A stretch of DNA of 64,000 nt from Micromonospora radicis (GTDB taxonomy: Bacteria; Actinomycetota; Actinomycetes; Mycobacteriales; Micromonosporaceae): contig NZ_QXEC01000014.1 in assembly GCF_003583405.1 (NCBI RefSeq), positions 1-64,000 on the forward strand, read 5' to 3'. The notes below the pieces were generated by a model that did no database searches, was not told the DNA's origin, and saw only the letters and a list, made by a program, of their open reading frames with translations. The position numbers and the translations under genes were made by a program. The stretch's first letter is position 1. Each line of letters starts with the position of its first letter. Shown here piece by piece: positions 17,427-25,749 of the stretch.

Positions 17427-18413
17427 GTGAGTGACGAGCACACCGAGACGGGTACGGGGTGGCCTCAGCCGGCGGGGCCGGCTCGGCCGGGTGGGCCGGC
17501 GGGCGATCCGGATCCGCGGCCGGAGGCGCCGGATCCGGATGAGTTGAGTCCGTTGTCGCCGCAGGGGCGGCCGGCGCGCGATGGTGCGCAGCCGGCGGAG
17601 CCCGACGAGTCGCCTGCCGTGGCGGATCCGGTCGAGCGGCAGGCACCGGCTCCACCGGTGGAGCCGGCCGAGTCGGTGGTGGTGGAGCCGGCCGGGACGG
17701 TTGCCGGTGTCTGGTGGCGGCGGTTCGGTTCGGCGACGGTGATGATCGCCGCGTTGTTGGGGTTGCTGGGGTTCACCCTGGCGGTGCAGTTGAAGACGAC
17801 GTCGACGGATTCGTCGTTGGCGGCGGCGCGGCAGGAGGACCTGGTGCGGATCCTGTACGACCTGGAGGCGCGGGAGAGTCGGCTGCGGCAGGATGTCGCG
17901 ACGTTGGAGGAGAGCCAGCGGCAGTTGCGTTCGGGTGAGCAGGGGCGTCAGGCGGCGTTGGCGGAGGCGAGTCGGCGGGCTGACGAGTTGGGCATCCTGG
18001 CGGGTACGTTGCCGGCGCGGGGGCCGGGTCTGGCGGTGCGGTTCGAGGCGGGTTCGAAGCCGATCTCGGCGTTCCGGGTGTTGGACGCGGTGCAGGAGTT
18101 GCGGGGTGCGGGTGCGGAGGCGATGCAGATCTCCGGTGGGGATCGGGCGTCGGTGCGGATCGTGGCGTCGACGTACTTCCTGGACGGGGAGAACGGGTCG
18201 TTGGTGGTGGACGGGCGGCGGTTGACGGGTCCGTTCACGATCACGGTGATCGGTGATCCGGCGACGATGCGTACGGGGCTCAACATTCCTGGTGGGGTGG
18301 TGGCGTCGGTGGCGCAGGACGGCGGTAACGTGATCGTTGAGGATCGTGAGGTTGCCGAGGTTTCGGCGCTGCACAAGCCGAGAACGTTGGAACACGCCCG
18401 TCCGGTCGGCTAG
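17427..18413 (+). CDS. DUF881 membrane-anchored protein (second copy)
   Basis: 328 residues: a disordered Pro/Glu-rich N-terminus of about 95 residues, a membrane helix (VMIAALLGLLGFTLAVQL), a coiled coil (LEARESRLRQDVATLEESQ) and a DUF881 domain (GLAVRFEAG; LRGAGAEAMQISGGDR). Equivalent to Rv1825. It is homologous to the first copy but lacks its Ser/Pro tail. GTG 17427 is 9 bp after the previous stop. Confidence 0.87.
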   Translation: MSDEHTETGTGWPQPAGPARPGGPAGDPDPRPEAPDPDELSPLSPQGRPARDGAQPAEPDESPAVADPVERQAPAPPVEPAESVVVEPAGTVAGVWWRRFGSATVMIAALLGLLGFTLAVQLKTTSTDSSLAAARQEDLVRILYDLEARESRLRQDVATLEESQRQLRSGEQGRQAALAEASRRADELGILAGTLPARGPGLAVRFEAGSKPISAFRVLDAVQELRGAGAEAMQISGGDRASVRIVASTYFLDGENGSLVVDGRRLTGPFTITVIGDPATMRTGLNIPGGVVASVAQDGGNVIVEDREVAEVSALHKPRTLEHARPVG

Positions 18414-18468
18414 GCCGGCCGGGCCGGCACCGGTTGGTCCGGTGTCGCGATGGATGAGGACGCTGCTG

Positions 18469-18849
18469 GTGATTCCTGAGGATCTGCGTTACACCGCTGA
18501 GCACGAGTGGGTGGGGGCCGCTGACGGCGGGGCCGTGCGGGTCGGCATCACCCACTTCGCGCAGGATGCTCTGGGCGACATCGTGTATGTGCAGTTGCCG
18601 GAGTCCGGTGCGGTGGTCGCGGCCGGTGAGTCGTTGGGTGAGATCGAGTCGACGAAGAGCGTGTCGGAGATCTACGCCCCGGTGGGCGGTACGGTGTCGG
18701 CCCGGAACGAGGTGTTGGTCGACACGCCGGAGGTGATCAACACGGATCCGTACGGGTCGGGTTGGTTGGTGGAGATCACTCCGGTGGATGTGGCGGCGGT
18801 CGACGGGCTGTTGAGCGCGGACGCGTACCGCGAGTTGACCGAGAGCTGA
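18469..18849 (+). CDS. gcvH: Glycine cleavage system H protein
   Basis: 126-residue lipoyl carrier of the glycine cleavage complex, shuttling the aminomethyl group from GcvP to GcvT. The lipoylated lysine is in GEIESTKSVSEIYAP; the family opening EDLRYTAEHEWV is at the N-terminus. GTG 18469 is preferred since AGGA is 8 nt upstream; ATG 18454 adds five residues and has no such site. The P protein gene lies 7 kb downstream on the same strand. Confidence 0.93.
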   Translation: MIPEDLRYTAEHEWVGAADGGAVRVGITHFAQDALGDIVYVQLPESGAVVAAGESLGEIESTKSVSEIYAPVGGTVSARNEVLVDTPEVINTDPYGSGWLVEITPVDVAAVDGLLSADAYRELTES

Positions 18850-18894
18850 GCGTTTCCTGTGCCGGCGGGTCGGTATCTTGTGCCGCGCGTCCGG

Positions 18895-18923
18895 TTGCCC
18901 TGTTTTTCGGCGCTGGCTAGGCT
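18895..18923 (+). promoter_or_regulatory. Predicted vegetative promoter of garA-ftsR
   Basis: TTGCCC (18895-18900) and TAGGCT (18918-18923) are separated by 17 bp, the optimal spacing. It lies in the 218-bp gap between gcvH and garA, about 145 bp before the garA start. Confidence 0.55.
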
Positions 18924-19067
18924 CGCCCAGTCGACCGAGAACCCATTTGTTGAGCGTCGCGGACAGCCTTTCGGGGCACGGAGAGCCAGCCGCTGGGTGG
19001 ATGTGCGCCCGGCGGCCAGACCCGCCGTCTCCCGACGCCGACCGAAACAGATCCGTGAGGTGGTCCC

Positions 19068-19520
19068 ATGACTCGCCCAGGCGACGAGTTCCCCCCGCTC
19101 GACGTCACGTCGACGCTCAATCTCGGTTCGCTCGAAGAAGCGTTGGAGGGGCCGGACACCGATGTGGTGCCGAGCCGGATGTCCGGTTCGTTGCCGCCGG
19201 GGATGGCGCTGCTGGTGGTTCGTCGCGGTCCGAATGCCGGTGCCCGGTTCCTGTTGGATCACGATGTGACGACCAGTGGGCGGCATCCGGACAGTGACAT
19301 CTTCCTGGACGATGTGACGGTGTCGCGTCGGCATGCCGAGTTCCACCGGGACGGTGGGACGTTCACGGTGCGGGACGTGGGCAGCCTGAACGGCACGTAC
19401 GTGAACCGGGAGCGGGTCGAGGCGGCGACGTTGACCAACGGGGACGAGGTGCAGATCGGCAAGTTCCGGGTGGTGTTCATCGCCGGTCCGCGCCCGGAGG
19501 GTGAGGCCGGCCGGGGGTGA
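19068..19520 (+). CDS. garA: FHA-domain regulator GarA
   Basis: 150 residues: a short N-terminal tail with the threonine-containing stretch DVTSTLNLG, then a forkhead-associated domain with GRHPDSDIFLDD, TVSRRHAEFH and GSLNGTYVNRE. In mycobacteria and corynebacteria (GarA/OdhI) Ser/Thr kinases phosphorylate a tail TT motif, and the FHA domain controls 2-oxoglutarate dehydrogenase and glutamate metabolism. Here the tail motif is not the exact mycobacterial ETTSVF. Overlaps the ftsR start (GTGA). Confidence 0.9.
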   Translation: MTRPGDEFPPLDVTSTLNLGSLEEALEGPDTDVVPSRMSGSLPPGMALLVVRRGPNAGARFLLDHDVTTSGRHPDSDIFLDDVTVSRRHAEFHRDGGTFTVRDVGSLNGTYVNRERVEAATLTNGDEVQIGKFRVVFIAGPRPEGEAGRG

Positions 19521-20272
19521 ACGAGCCTGCGGCCTCGACGCCGTCCGGGGCGGGTCATGTCCAGCCGTTGATGAGTATCGGCGAGGTGTTGGCCCAGCTG
19601 CGGGTGGATTTTCCCGACGTGACGATCTCGAAGTTGCGGTTCCTTGAGGCTGAGGGCCTGGTGGAGCCGCAGCGGACGGCGGCGGGTTATCGGAAGTACG
19701 GCTGGGAGGATGTCGCTCGGCTGCGGTTCGTGTTGACGGCGCAGCGGGACCAGTACCTGCCGTTGCGGGTGATTCGCGAGCAGTTGGCGCAGTGGGACGC
19801 CTCGGGTGAGGCACCGGAGCGGGCACGGCCGGCGTTGGTGGCGGTGGGTCCGGACGGTGAGGTACCGGGGCGTGGCGTGGCGCAGCCGGGTGAGTCGGGT
19901 CAGTTACGGCTGGACCGGTCGGAGCTGGTGGCGCGTAGTGGGCTCGACGAGTCGACGTTGGGCGAGTTGGAGCGGCTCGGGTTGGTGGTGTCGGATCCGC
20001 CGGGTTGGTACGACGGTGATGCGTTGATCATCGCGCGGGCGGTGGCGGGGCTGTCGGCGTACGGGTTCCAGCCGCGGCATCTGCGGGGTTACCGGACGGC
20101 GGCGGATCGGGAGGTCGGTTTGTTCGCGCAGTTGGTGGCGCCGTTGGTGCGGCAGAGTGATCCGGCGGCGCGGGCGCGGGCGGCGGAGACGTCGCGGGAG
20201 TTGGTGGCGTTGTCGCAGCAGTTGCATGCGGCGTTGGTGCGGGTGGGGTTGCGCTCGACGTTGGGTCGGTGA
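19517..20272 (+). CDS. ftsR: MerR-family regulator, FtsR-like
   Basis: 251 residues. The N-terminal MerR helix-turn-helix is MSIGEVLAQLRVDFPDVTISKLRFLEAEG-like, followed by the long C-terminal part seen in Rv1828. In Corynebacterium FtsR activates ftsZ. The position directly after garA is diagnostic. The GTG start overlaps the garA stop. Unlike metal-sensing MerR proteins it has no cysteines in the C-terminal part. Confidence 0.87.
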   Translation: MNEPAASTPSGAGHVQPLMSIGEVLAQLRVDFPDVTISKLRFLEAEGLVEPQRTAAGYRKYGWEDVARLRFVLTAQRDQYLPLRVIREQLAQWDASGEAPERARPALVAVGPDGEVPGRGVAQPGESGQLRLDRSELVARSGLDESTLGELERLGLVVSDPPGWYDGDALIIARAVAGLSAYGFQPRHLRGYRTAADREVGLFAQLVAPLVRQSDPAARARAAETSRELVALSQQLHAALVRVGLRSTLGR

Positions 20273-20447
20273 GGTGCGTTGTGCGTGCTGATCGGCGGGT
20301 TCGTGAGTGGCGTAGGCTTGCGGGGGTAACCCCTCTTCTGGCGCGGTTGTTGGGTGCGGGAAGCGCATGGGACGGCCGTGTCGCGGTCCGTGTACCGTGC
20401 AGGGAAGGGCGCGGTGCGGCGTAGGTGACAACGACACGGAGGCGGCG

Positions 20448-20912
20448 GTGCGCGAGCTGAGCGTGGTCGGGGTTCGGGTGGAGTTGCCCAGTAACCAGCC
20501 GATCGTCCTGCTCAGGGAGGTCGAGGGGGACCGCTATCTGCCGATCTGGATCGGCGCGGTCGAGGCGACGGCGATCGCTTATGAGCAGCAGGGTGTCAAG
20601 CCGGCCCGGCCGTTGACCCATGATCTTCTGCGGGATGTGTTGGCGGCGTTGCAGGCGCCGTTGCAGGCGGTGGAGATCACCGAGCTGAAGGAGAACGTGT
20701 TCTTCGCCGATCTGTTGATCGGTGATGGGGTGCGGGTTTCGGCCAGGCCCAGTGATTCGATCGCGTTGGCGTTGCGGGTTGGTGCGCCGATTCGTTGTGC
20801 CGAGCAGGTCCTCAGTGAGGCGGGGATCGTGATTCCCGACGAGCAGGAGGACGAGGTGGAGAAGTTCCGGGAGTTCCTGGAGCAGGTGCGGCCGGAGGAT
20901 TTTGCCGGTTGA
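20448..20912 (+). CDS. Bifunctional nuclease family protein (DUF151)
   Basis: 154 residues with the family core NQPIVLLREVEGDRYLPIWIG, LKENVFFADL and SARPSDSIALALR. An acidic tail (DEQEDEVEKFREFLEQV) follows. Corresponds to Rv1829. Plant BBD nucleases gave the name; the bacterial role is not settled. GTG 20448 has GGAGG at 20438-20442, deciding against the longer frame. Confidence 0.9.
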   Translation: MRELSVVGVRVELPSNQPIVLLREVEGDRYLPIWIGAVEATAIAYEQQGVKPARPLTHDLLRDVLAALQAPLQAVEITELKENVFFADLLIGDGVRVSARPSDSIALALRVGAPIRCAEQVLSEAGIVIPDEQEDEVEKFREFLEQVRPEDFAG

Positions 20913-21133
20913 GTGGGTGGCCCCGGTGTGGCTGGGGTCGGTGTTTCCTCGTTCCCGGGGTCGCTGGCGGTTGTCGGTGACTCCTGGTGATGGTGATGCT
21001 CGTCGCTGTCGATGCGCGGCGTGTCGCGATGGTTTCTCCGTGGTAACCCTCGGCGGTCGCTATAGGGTTGCCGTGTCGAGGGGTGCGCGTCCCGGAAACG
21101 ACGTGTCACCGCACTGACGGGGAGGTTGTCCGG

Positions 21134-21724
21134 ATGCACGAGCCGCGAGATTCCGATCCGGTTACGGGGCTGGACGAGTCGGGTGGGACGCCCGGTTCGG
21201 CAACTGACAGTGACGGTGCGGTGGGGTACCGGGGTGTGACGGCATGCCATGCGGTGGGGATCAGCTATCGACAGCTGGACTACTGGGCGCGTACGGCGTT
21301 GGTGGTGCCGAGTGTGCGGGATGCCTCGGGTTCGGGGACGCAGCGGTTGTACTCGTTCCGCGATCTGGTGGTGTTGAAGGTCGTGAAGCGGTTGCTGGAC
21401 GCCGGGGTGTCGTTGCAGAACATCCGGAAGGCGATCGAGGCGTTGCGGTCGCGTGGTGTGGAGGATCTGGCCGGGATCACGCTGATCTCCGATGGGACGA
21501 CGGTGTACGAGTGTCGTTCGCCGGAGGAGGTGGTCGACCTGTTGCAGGGTGGTCAGGGTGTGTTCGGCATCGCGATCGGTGGGGCGTTCAAGGAGATCCA
21601 GGGTTCGTTGTCGCATCTTCCGGCGGAGCCGGCGGGGGTGGCGCCGGAGTCTGAGCCGCAGCCGCAGGAGCCGGCGGTGGGTGACGAGTTGGCGGCGCGT
21701 CGGGCGCGGCGTCGGGCCGGCTGA
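21134..21724 (+). CDS. MerR-family transcriptional regulator (Rv1830-like)
   Basis: 196 residues. An acidic N-terminal tail of about 40 residues precedes a MerR helix-turn-helix (CHAVGISYRQLDYWARTALV; TQRLYSFRDLVVLKVVKRLLDAG) and an effector part with ISDGTTVYECRSPEEVVDLLQGGQGVF. Position after the DUF151 gene matches Rv1830. GGAGG at 21121-21125 sets ATG 21134. TATAGG near 21061 may be its -10. Confidence 0.87.
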   Translation: MHEPRDSDPVTGLDESGGTPGSATDSDGAVGYRGVTACHAVGISYRQLDYWARTALVVPSVRDASGSGTQRLYSFRDLVVLKVVKRLLDAGVSLQNIRKAIEALRSRGVEDLAGITLISDGTTVYECRSPEEVVDLLQGGQGVFGIAIGGAFKEIQGSLSHLPAEPAGVAPESEPQPQEPAVGDELAARRARRRAG

Positions 21725-22252
21725 TCCCGCCGCCTGGGACCGCCGCAGGCCGGCCCGTTCTCAGGAACACGCCCTTGGTCGACCGGCGCCGGGCCGCGTG
21801 GCGGCTGGTCGGGTCGGCGATGTGGGTACCGCCCGTGGGTTTGCCGGGTGGGCTGCTTTCTTTGAGTTTTTTCTCGGTCACTTTGGGTGTGGGGCCTGGT
21901 GCGGGTGTCGGTCGGGTGGCGTTCCGGCCGGTCGGGCGAGGGCGGGTTGTCGGTGCTGGTTGGCGTGGGGGTCGGTGGGGGCTGCCGGATCGGCCGGTCG
22001 ACCGGGTGTGGTGACCTGATGTGATCGGCTGACGCCCCTCTGTGGATGAATCGCCATCCGCTTGTCACTCTTCGTGATCGAGTGCTGTCGGGTAGCTGAT
22101 AGGTCGGTCCTGACGGGGGCGGCGCGGCACGCTATCGTCCGTCACGGTCCGCTTGGCTTCACTGCCGCAGCGTCGCGGTTCGGTCGTGCCGGTGGACCGT
22201 CGTCGTGGTGCGCTGTCGCGCCAACCCCCTGCCTGACGGAAGGAACGCCCCT
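21725..22252. other. Intergenic region with T-rich tract
   Basis: 528 bp without a credible gene. A T6 run at 21867-21872 inside an AT-rich stretch follows weakly pairing GCCC/GGGC segments at about 21830-21853 and may be the merR terminator. A TATCGT box near 22135 could be the -10 for the globin operon. No other structure was seen. Confidence 0.4.
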
Positions 22253-22651
22253 GTGACGGTTACCGAAGAGTCCACGCCGGTGTCGCACTTCGAGCGCATC
22301 GGTGGGGCCGGCTCGGTCACGGCCGCTGTCGAGCTGTTCTACGAGCGGGTGCTGGCCGACCCGGAGTTGGCCGGCTACTTCGTCGAGGTGGACATGGCGG
22401 GGCAGCGCCGGCACCTGGCGCAGATGTTGACCGTCGTGCTTGGTGGCCCGAACGCGTACACCGGCCGTGATCTGGCCACGGCGCACCAGCCGTTGGGGAT
22501 TCCGGTGGCGCACTTCCGGCAGGTGGGTGGGCATCTGACGGCGGCGTTGACGCAGTTGGGTGTGCCGGGCGACGTGATCGAGGATGTGCAGGCGGTGTTG
22601 GCGCAGGTGCAGGAGCAGGTGGTGGCCGGCGGGGCTGGGGCGGACGCCTGA
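22253..22651 (+). CDS. glbN: Truncated haemoglobin, group I (trHbN type)
   Basis: 132 residues of the 2-on-2 globin fold. Group I features are FERIGGAGSVTAAVELFYERVL, LGGPNAYTGRDLATAH and the proximal-histidine segment IPVAHFRQVGGHL. Group I proteins of mycobacteria oxidise NO to nitrate. GTG 22253 has GGAAGGA at 22238-22244. The flavohaemoprotein gene starts 2 bp after the stop, implying one operon and a possible reductase partnership. Confidence 0.88.
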   Translation: MTVTEESTPVSHFERIGGAGSVTAAVELFYERVLADPELAGYFVEVDMAGQRRHLAQMLTVVLGGPNAYTGRDLATAHQPLGIPVAHFRQVGGHLTAALTQLGVPGDVIEDVQAVLAQVQEQVVAGGAGADA

Positions 22652-22653
22652 GC

Positions 22654-23832
22654 GTGGACGTCTCTCGGCTGAAGCAGAGCTGGTCGGTGGTCGTCGGGCA
22701 CGGCGACCAGGTGCCGCTCTACTTCTACTCGACGCTGTTCCTGGCGTATCCCGAGACCCGGCAGCTGTTTCCGACGAACATGGCCGGTCAGCGGGACCGG
22801 CTGGTCACCGCGCTCGGTCACATCGTGTCGGAGGTGGACCAGGTCGACCGGCTCGTCGGCTACCTGCAGGAGTTGGGGGCCGACCATCGCAAGTTCGCGG
22901 TGCGGGCGGAGCACTACCCGGCGGTGGGGCAGGCGCTGCTGGCCACGTTGCGGCATTTCCTCGCCGAGGCGTGGACCGACGAACTGGCGCAGGACTGGGC
23001 GGCCGCGTACGGGTTGGTGGCGAAGGTGATGACGGAGGCCGCCCAGGCGGCGGAGTCGGTGCATCCACCGTGGTGGGTGGCGGAGGTGGTCGGCCATGAG
23101 CGGCGGACGTTCGACGTGGCGGTGCTGACGCTACGGCCGCAGTACCTGTTGCCGTTCGCGGCCGGCCAGTCGGTCGGGGTGTCGCATCCGGCGGTGCGGT
23201 CGTGGCGGTACTACTCGCCGGCGAACGCTCCCCGTGCCGACGGCACGCTGGAGTTGCATGTCCGGGCCGCGCCGGGTGGCGCGGTGTCGTCGCGGCTGGT
23301 GTACGGGTGCGCGGTGGGTGATCAGCTGCATCTGGCGGCGCCGGTGGGGGACGGTTTGACGCTGCGCTCGGCGGGGTCGGCGGATCTGTTGCTGCTGGCC
23401 GCCGGTACGGGTTGGGCGCCGTTGAAGGCGCTGGTGGAGCAGGTGGCGGCGGAGGGGTCACGGCGCCGGGTCGACCTGTACGTCGGGTTCCGTTCCCGTA
23501 GCGAGTGCTACGACGGTGAGGGGCTCGACAAGTTGGTGGCGTCCCACCCGTGGTTGACGGTGACCCAGGTGCCGGGGCTGGACCTGCACCGGCCCGGCGA
23601 GGTCGGGCATCCGGTGGACCGGGCGCTGGCCGACGGGGACTGGCGGTCCCGGCACGTGTACGTGTGTGGTTCCGATGACATGGTGTCGCGGACGGTGGCG
23701 ACGCTGACGCGGTCCGGGTATCACCCCGGGCAGGTGCACCACGAGGCGCTGGGCGGGCAGTGGTACGGCCCGGCGTGGCGGTCGGCGGTGCAGGATCCGA
23801 CGGTCCCTGACGATTCCGGAGGTGCCCGGTGA
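22654..23832 (+). CDS. Flavohaemoprotein-like protein (globin plus FAD/NAD reductase)
   Basis: 392 residues: a globin domain (about 1-135, DHRKFAVRAEHYPAVGQALL around the proximal histidine), an FAD-binding barrel with RYYSPANAP, and an NAD(P)H-binding domain with LAAGTGWAPLKALVEQV and VYVCGSDDMV. This is the Hmp architecture for NO dioxygenation. GTG 22654 follows glbN by 2 bp; the stop overlaps the DivIVA-like gene (GTGA). The motifs deviate slightly from Hmp (YYSPAN rather than YSLS), as in actinobacterial type II proteins, so NO activity is inferred. Confidence 0.87.
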   Translation: MDVSRLKQSWSVVVGHGDQVPLYFYSTLFLAYPETRQLFPTNMAGQRDRLVTALGHIVSEVDQVDRLVGYLQELGADHRKFAVRAEHYPAVGQALLATLRHFLAEAWTDELAQDWAAAYGLVAKVMTEAAQAAESVHPPWWVAEVVGHERRTFDVAVLTLRPQYLLPFAAGQSVGVSHPAVRSWRYYSPANAPRADGTLELHVRAAPGGAVSSRLVYGCAVGDQLHLAAPVGDGLTLRSAGSADLLLLAAGTGWAPLKALVEQVAAEGSRRRVDLYVGFRSRSECYDGEGLDKLVASHPWLTVTQVPGLDLHRPGEVGHPVDRALADGDWRSRHVYVCGSDDMVSRTVATLTRSGYHPGQVHHEALGGQWYGPAWRSAVQDPTVPDDSGGAR

Positions 23833-24515
23833 GTGAGTCGCGTAGTCGTGCCGGGGCGGGTACGGCCCCGGTGGGCCGGTACGACGGCACCCGTGTCGTC
23901 GGTGGGGTGCCGGCGCGGGTGACCGCGGACCGGGTCCGGCGGTGGGAGTTCGGGTCGGCGTCGTTCGCGCGGCGCGGCTACGACCAGGCCGACGTGGACC
24001 GGTTCCGGATGCAGGTGGCCGACGAGTTGGATCTGTTGGCCACGCAGGTGGCGAACCTGCGGGCGGAGAACGAGCGGCTGGGTGACCATGTCGAGTTGCA
24101 CCGGCACGGGGTGATTCCGAGTGCGGAGCCGGTGGCGCGGTTGCCGGCGGCCAAGGAGGTGAATCTGCTCTCGGCGGCGCAGCGGGAGGCCGAGCAGATC
24201 ATCGCCCAGGCGCACGACTACGCGCGTCGGGTCGCCGAGTACGCCCGTACCCAGTACGAGAGTTACGTGCGGGCGGCGGTGGAGCAGGCCCGGCAGGAGG
24301 CGGAGCGGGCGGTGCAGGAGTACCGGGCGTCGGCCGGTGCGTCGTTCGACGACGGGGTGGCGGCGCGGGAGGCGCTGCGGATCTACGGCGAGATGATGAT
24401 CTCGCACATGCGGGCGGCGGCGCGGCATCTCGACGACGGCAGTGCCCAGTTGGCGCGCACGATGGAGCGCATCGGTGCGCCGGCGGGTGCGGCGCCGCGT
24501 CACCAACAGCCCTGA
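23829..24515 (+). CDS. DivIVA-domain coiled-coil protein
   Basis: 228 residues. FARRGYDQADVDRFRMQVADELD at about residues 47-69 is the DivIVA motif that binds curved membranes, followed by coiled coils (ATQVANLRAENERL; AQREAEQIIAQAHDYARR; AVEQARQEAERAVQEYR). It is much smaller than the polar-growth DivIVA/Wag31 and has an extended basic N-terminus. Overlap with the flavohaemoprotein gene is translational coupling; why a cytoskeletal protein is coupled to it is unclear. Confidence 0.8.
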   Translation: MSESRSRAGAGTAPVGRYDGTRVVGGVPARVTADRVRRWEFGSASFARRGYDQADVDRFRMQVADELDLLATQVANLRAENERLGDHVELHRHGVIPSAEPVARLPAAKEVNLLSAAQREAEQIIAQAHDYARRVAEYARTQYESYVRAAVEQARQEAERAVQEYRASAGASFDDGVAAREALRIYGEMMISHMRAAARHLDDGSAQLARTMERIGAPAGAAPRHQQP

Positions 24516-24594
24516 CCCGGCGGCTACGGCACGGGCGGGTCGCGGAGGGGCGGGCGGCTGGTCGCGGTCGTCGGGCTGGGGCAGCATTGGTCGG

Positions 24595-25488
24595 GTGGAA
24601 GACGTGATCGAGCCGGTGGTGGGGCTGGCGGCCGGCGGCGGGGTGGTGGTGCTCAGCGGTGCCGGGTTGTCCACCGAGTCGGGCATTCCCGACTATCGGG
24701 GGCCCAGTGGGGTGGCTCGCCGGCAGCAGCCGATGACGTACCAGACGTTCGTCGGTGACGGGCAGGCCCGCCGCCGGTACTGGGCCCGTAGTCACCTGGG
24801 GTGGCGGTTGGTGGCGCGGGCGGCCCCGAACGACGGGCATCGGGCGGTGGCCCGGCTGCAGCGGGGTGGGCTGGTGACCGGGGTCATCACCCAGAACGTC
24901 GACGGGCTGCACACGGCGGCGGGTAGCCGGGACGTGGTGGAGTTGCACGGCCGGCTCGACGCGGTGGTCTGCCTGGCCTGTGGGGATCGGACGACCCGGC
25001 AGGAGTTGGACGGGCGGCTGCGTCGGGTGAATCCGGACTTCGCCGGGCGGGGCGCCGCGGTCAACCCCGACGGTGACGTGGAACTCGACGACGCCGAGGT
25101 GGCCGCGTTCCGTACCGTCGACTGCCGGGCCTGCGGCGGCCTGCTCAAGCCCGACGTGGTGTTCTTCGGTGAGACGGTGCCCGCCGGTCGGGTGCGGCGG
25201 TGTTTCGCCCTGGTGCAGCAGGCGCGGCTGCTGCTGGTGCTCGGGTCGTCGTTGACGGTGTTGTCGGGGCGCCGGTTCGTCACCGCGGCGGCGCGGCACG
25301 GTGTGCCGGTGGTGATCGTCAACCAGGGGGTGACGCGGGGTGACGGGCATGCCCGGCTGCGGGTGGACGCGGCGCTGGGCCGGTGGCTGCCGGCCCTGGC
25401 CGACCGGCTGCTGACCGGCGAACCGGCGCCGCGCGACCCGCGCCCGGTGCCGGTGGCGCCGGGCGGCACCGCCGGGTTGGTCGCGTAG
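24595..25488 (+). CDS. NAD-dependent protein deacylase, Sir2 family
   Basis: 297-residue sirtuin. Motifs in order: GAGLSTESGIPDYRG (NAD), TQNVDGLH, the catalytic histidine in ELHGRLD, zinc cysteines CLAC ... CRAC, and GSSLTV. Substrates would be acyl-lysines, for instance on acetyl-CoA synthetase. GTG 24595 is the most compact start; the region before it is low-complexity. Confidence 0.9.
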   Translation: MEDVIEPVVGLAAGGGVVVLSGAGLSTESGIPDYRGPSGVARRQQPMTYQTFVGDGQARRRYWARSHLGWRLVARAAPNDGHRAVARLQRGGLVTGVITQNVDGLHTAAGSRDVVELHGRLDAVVCLACGDRTTRQELDGRLRRVNPDFAGRGAAVNPDGDVELDDAEVAAFRTVDCRACGGLLKPDVVFFGETVPAGRVRRCFALVQQARLLLVLGSSLTVLSGRRFVTAAARHGVPVVIVNQGVTRGDGHARLRVDAALGRWLPALADRLLTGEPAPRDPRPVPVAPGGTAGLVA

Positions 25489-25570
25489 CGCGGGGGTACG
25501 TTTCCGGACGGTTACCGGTCCGGGGGTTCGCGGTGGCCCGTCGGGGACGCTGGTAGCGTTGATCGCGCCG

Positions 25571-25715
25571 GTAGCACCCACGTGGGAGAGACCGCCTGGC
25601 GGTAGCCGGGTCGGCGCCGAAGGGGCAAATCCTCCCCGGAACCTCTCAGGCAAAAGGACCGCGTCGGGACAGGCACTGTGGAACACCTGCGGGTGTGACA
25701 GAGGGGGAGGGCCGA
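25571..25715 (+). promoter_or_regulatory. Glycine riboswitch upstream of gcvP
   Basis: Conserved elements of the glycine aptamer appear in order: GGGAGAGACC (25584-25593), GCCGAAGGGGCAAA (25616-25629) and CCTCTCAGGCAAAAGGACC (25642-25660). A second, incomplete part follows (GGCACTGTGGAA at 25672-25683 and GAGGGGGAGG at 25701-25710) lacking its own CAGG-AGGAC block, so I read one full aptamer plus a degenerate second one. A TAGCGT box just before may be the -10. In the family, glycine turns on the cleavage system. Confidence 0.9.
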
Positions 25716-25749
25716 CCTGTCGACCCCCGCCCCCGCAGGAGTGCCGCCG

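Noticed and set aside
21775..22014. Small ORF in the gap before glbN
   Set aside because: Gly/Arg/Trp-rich with no start site; looks like random open frame.
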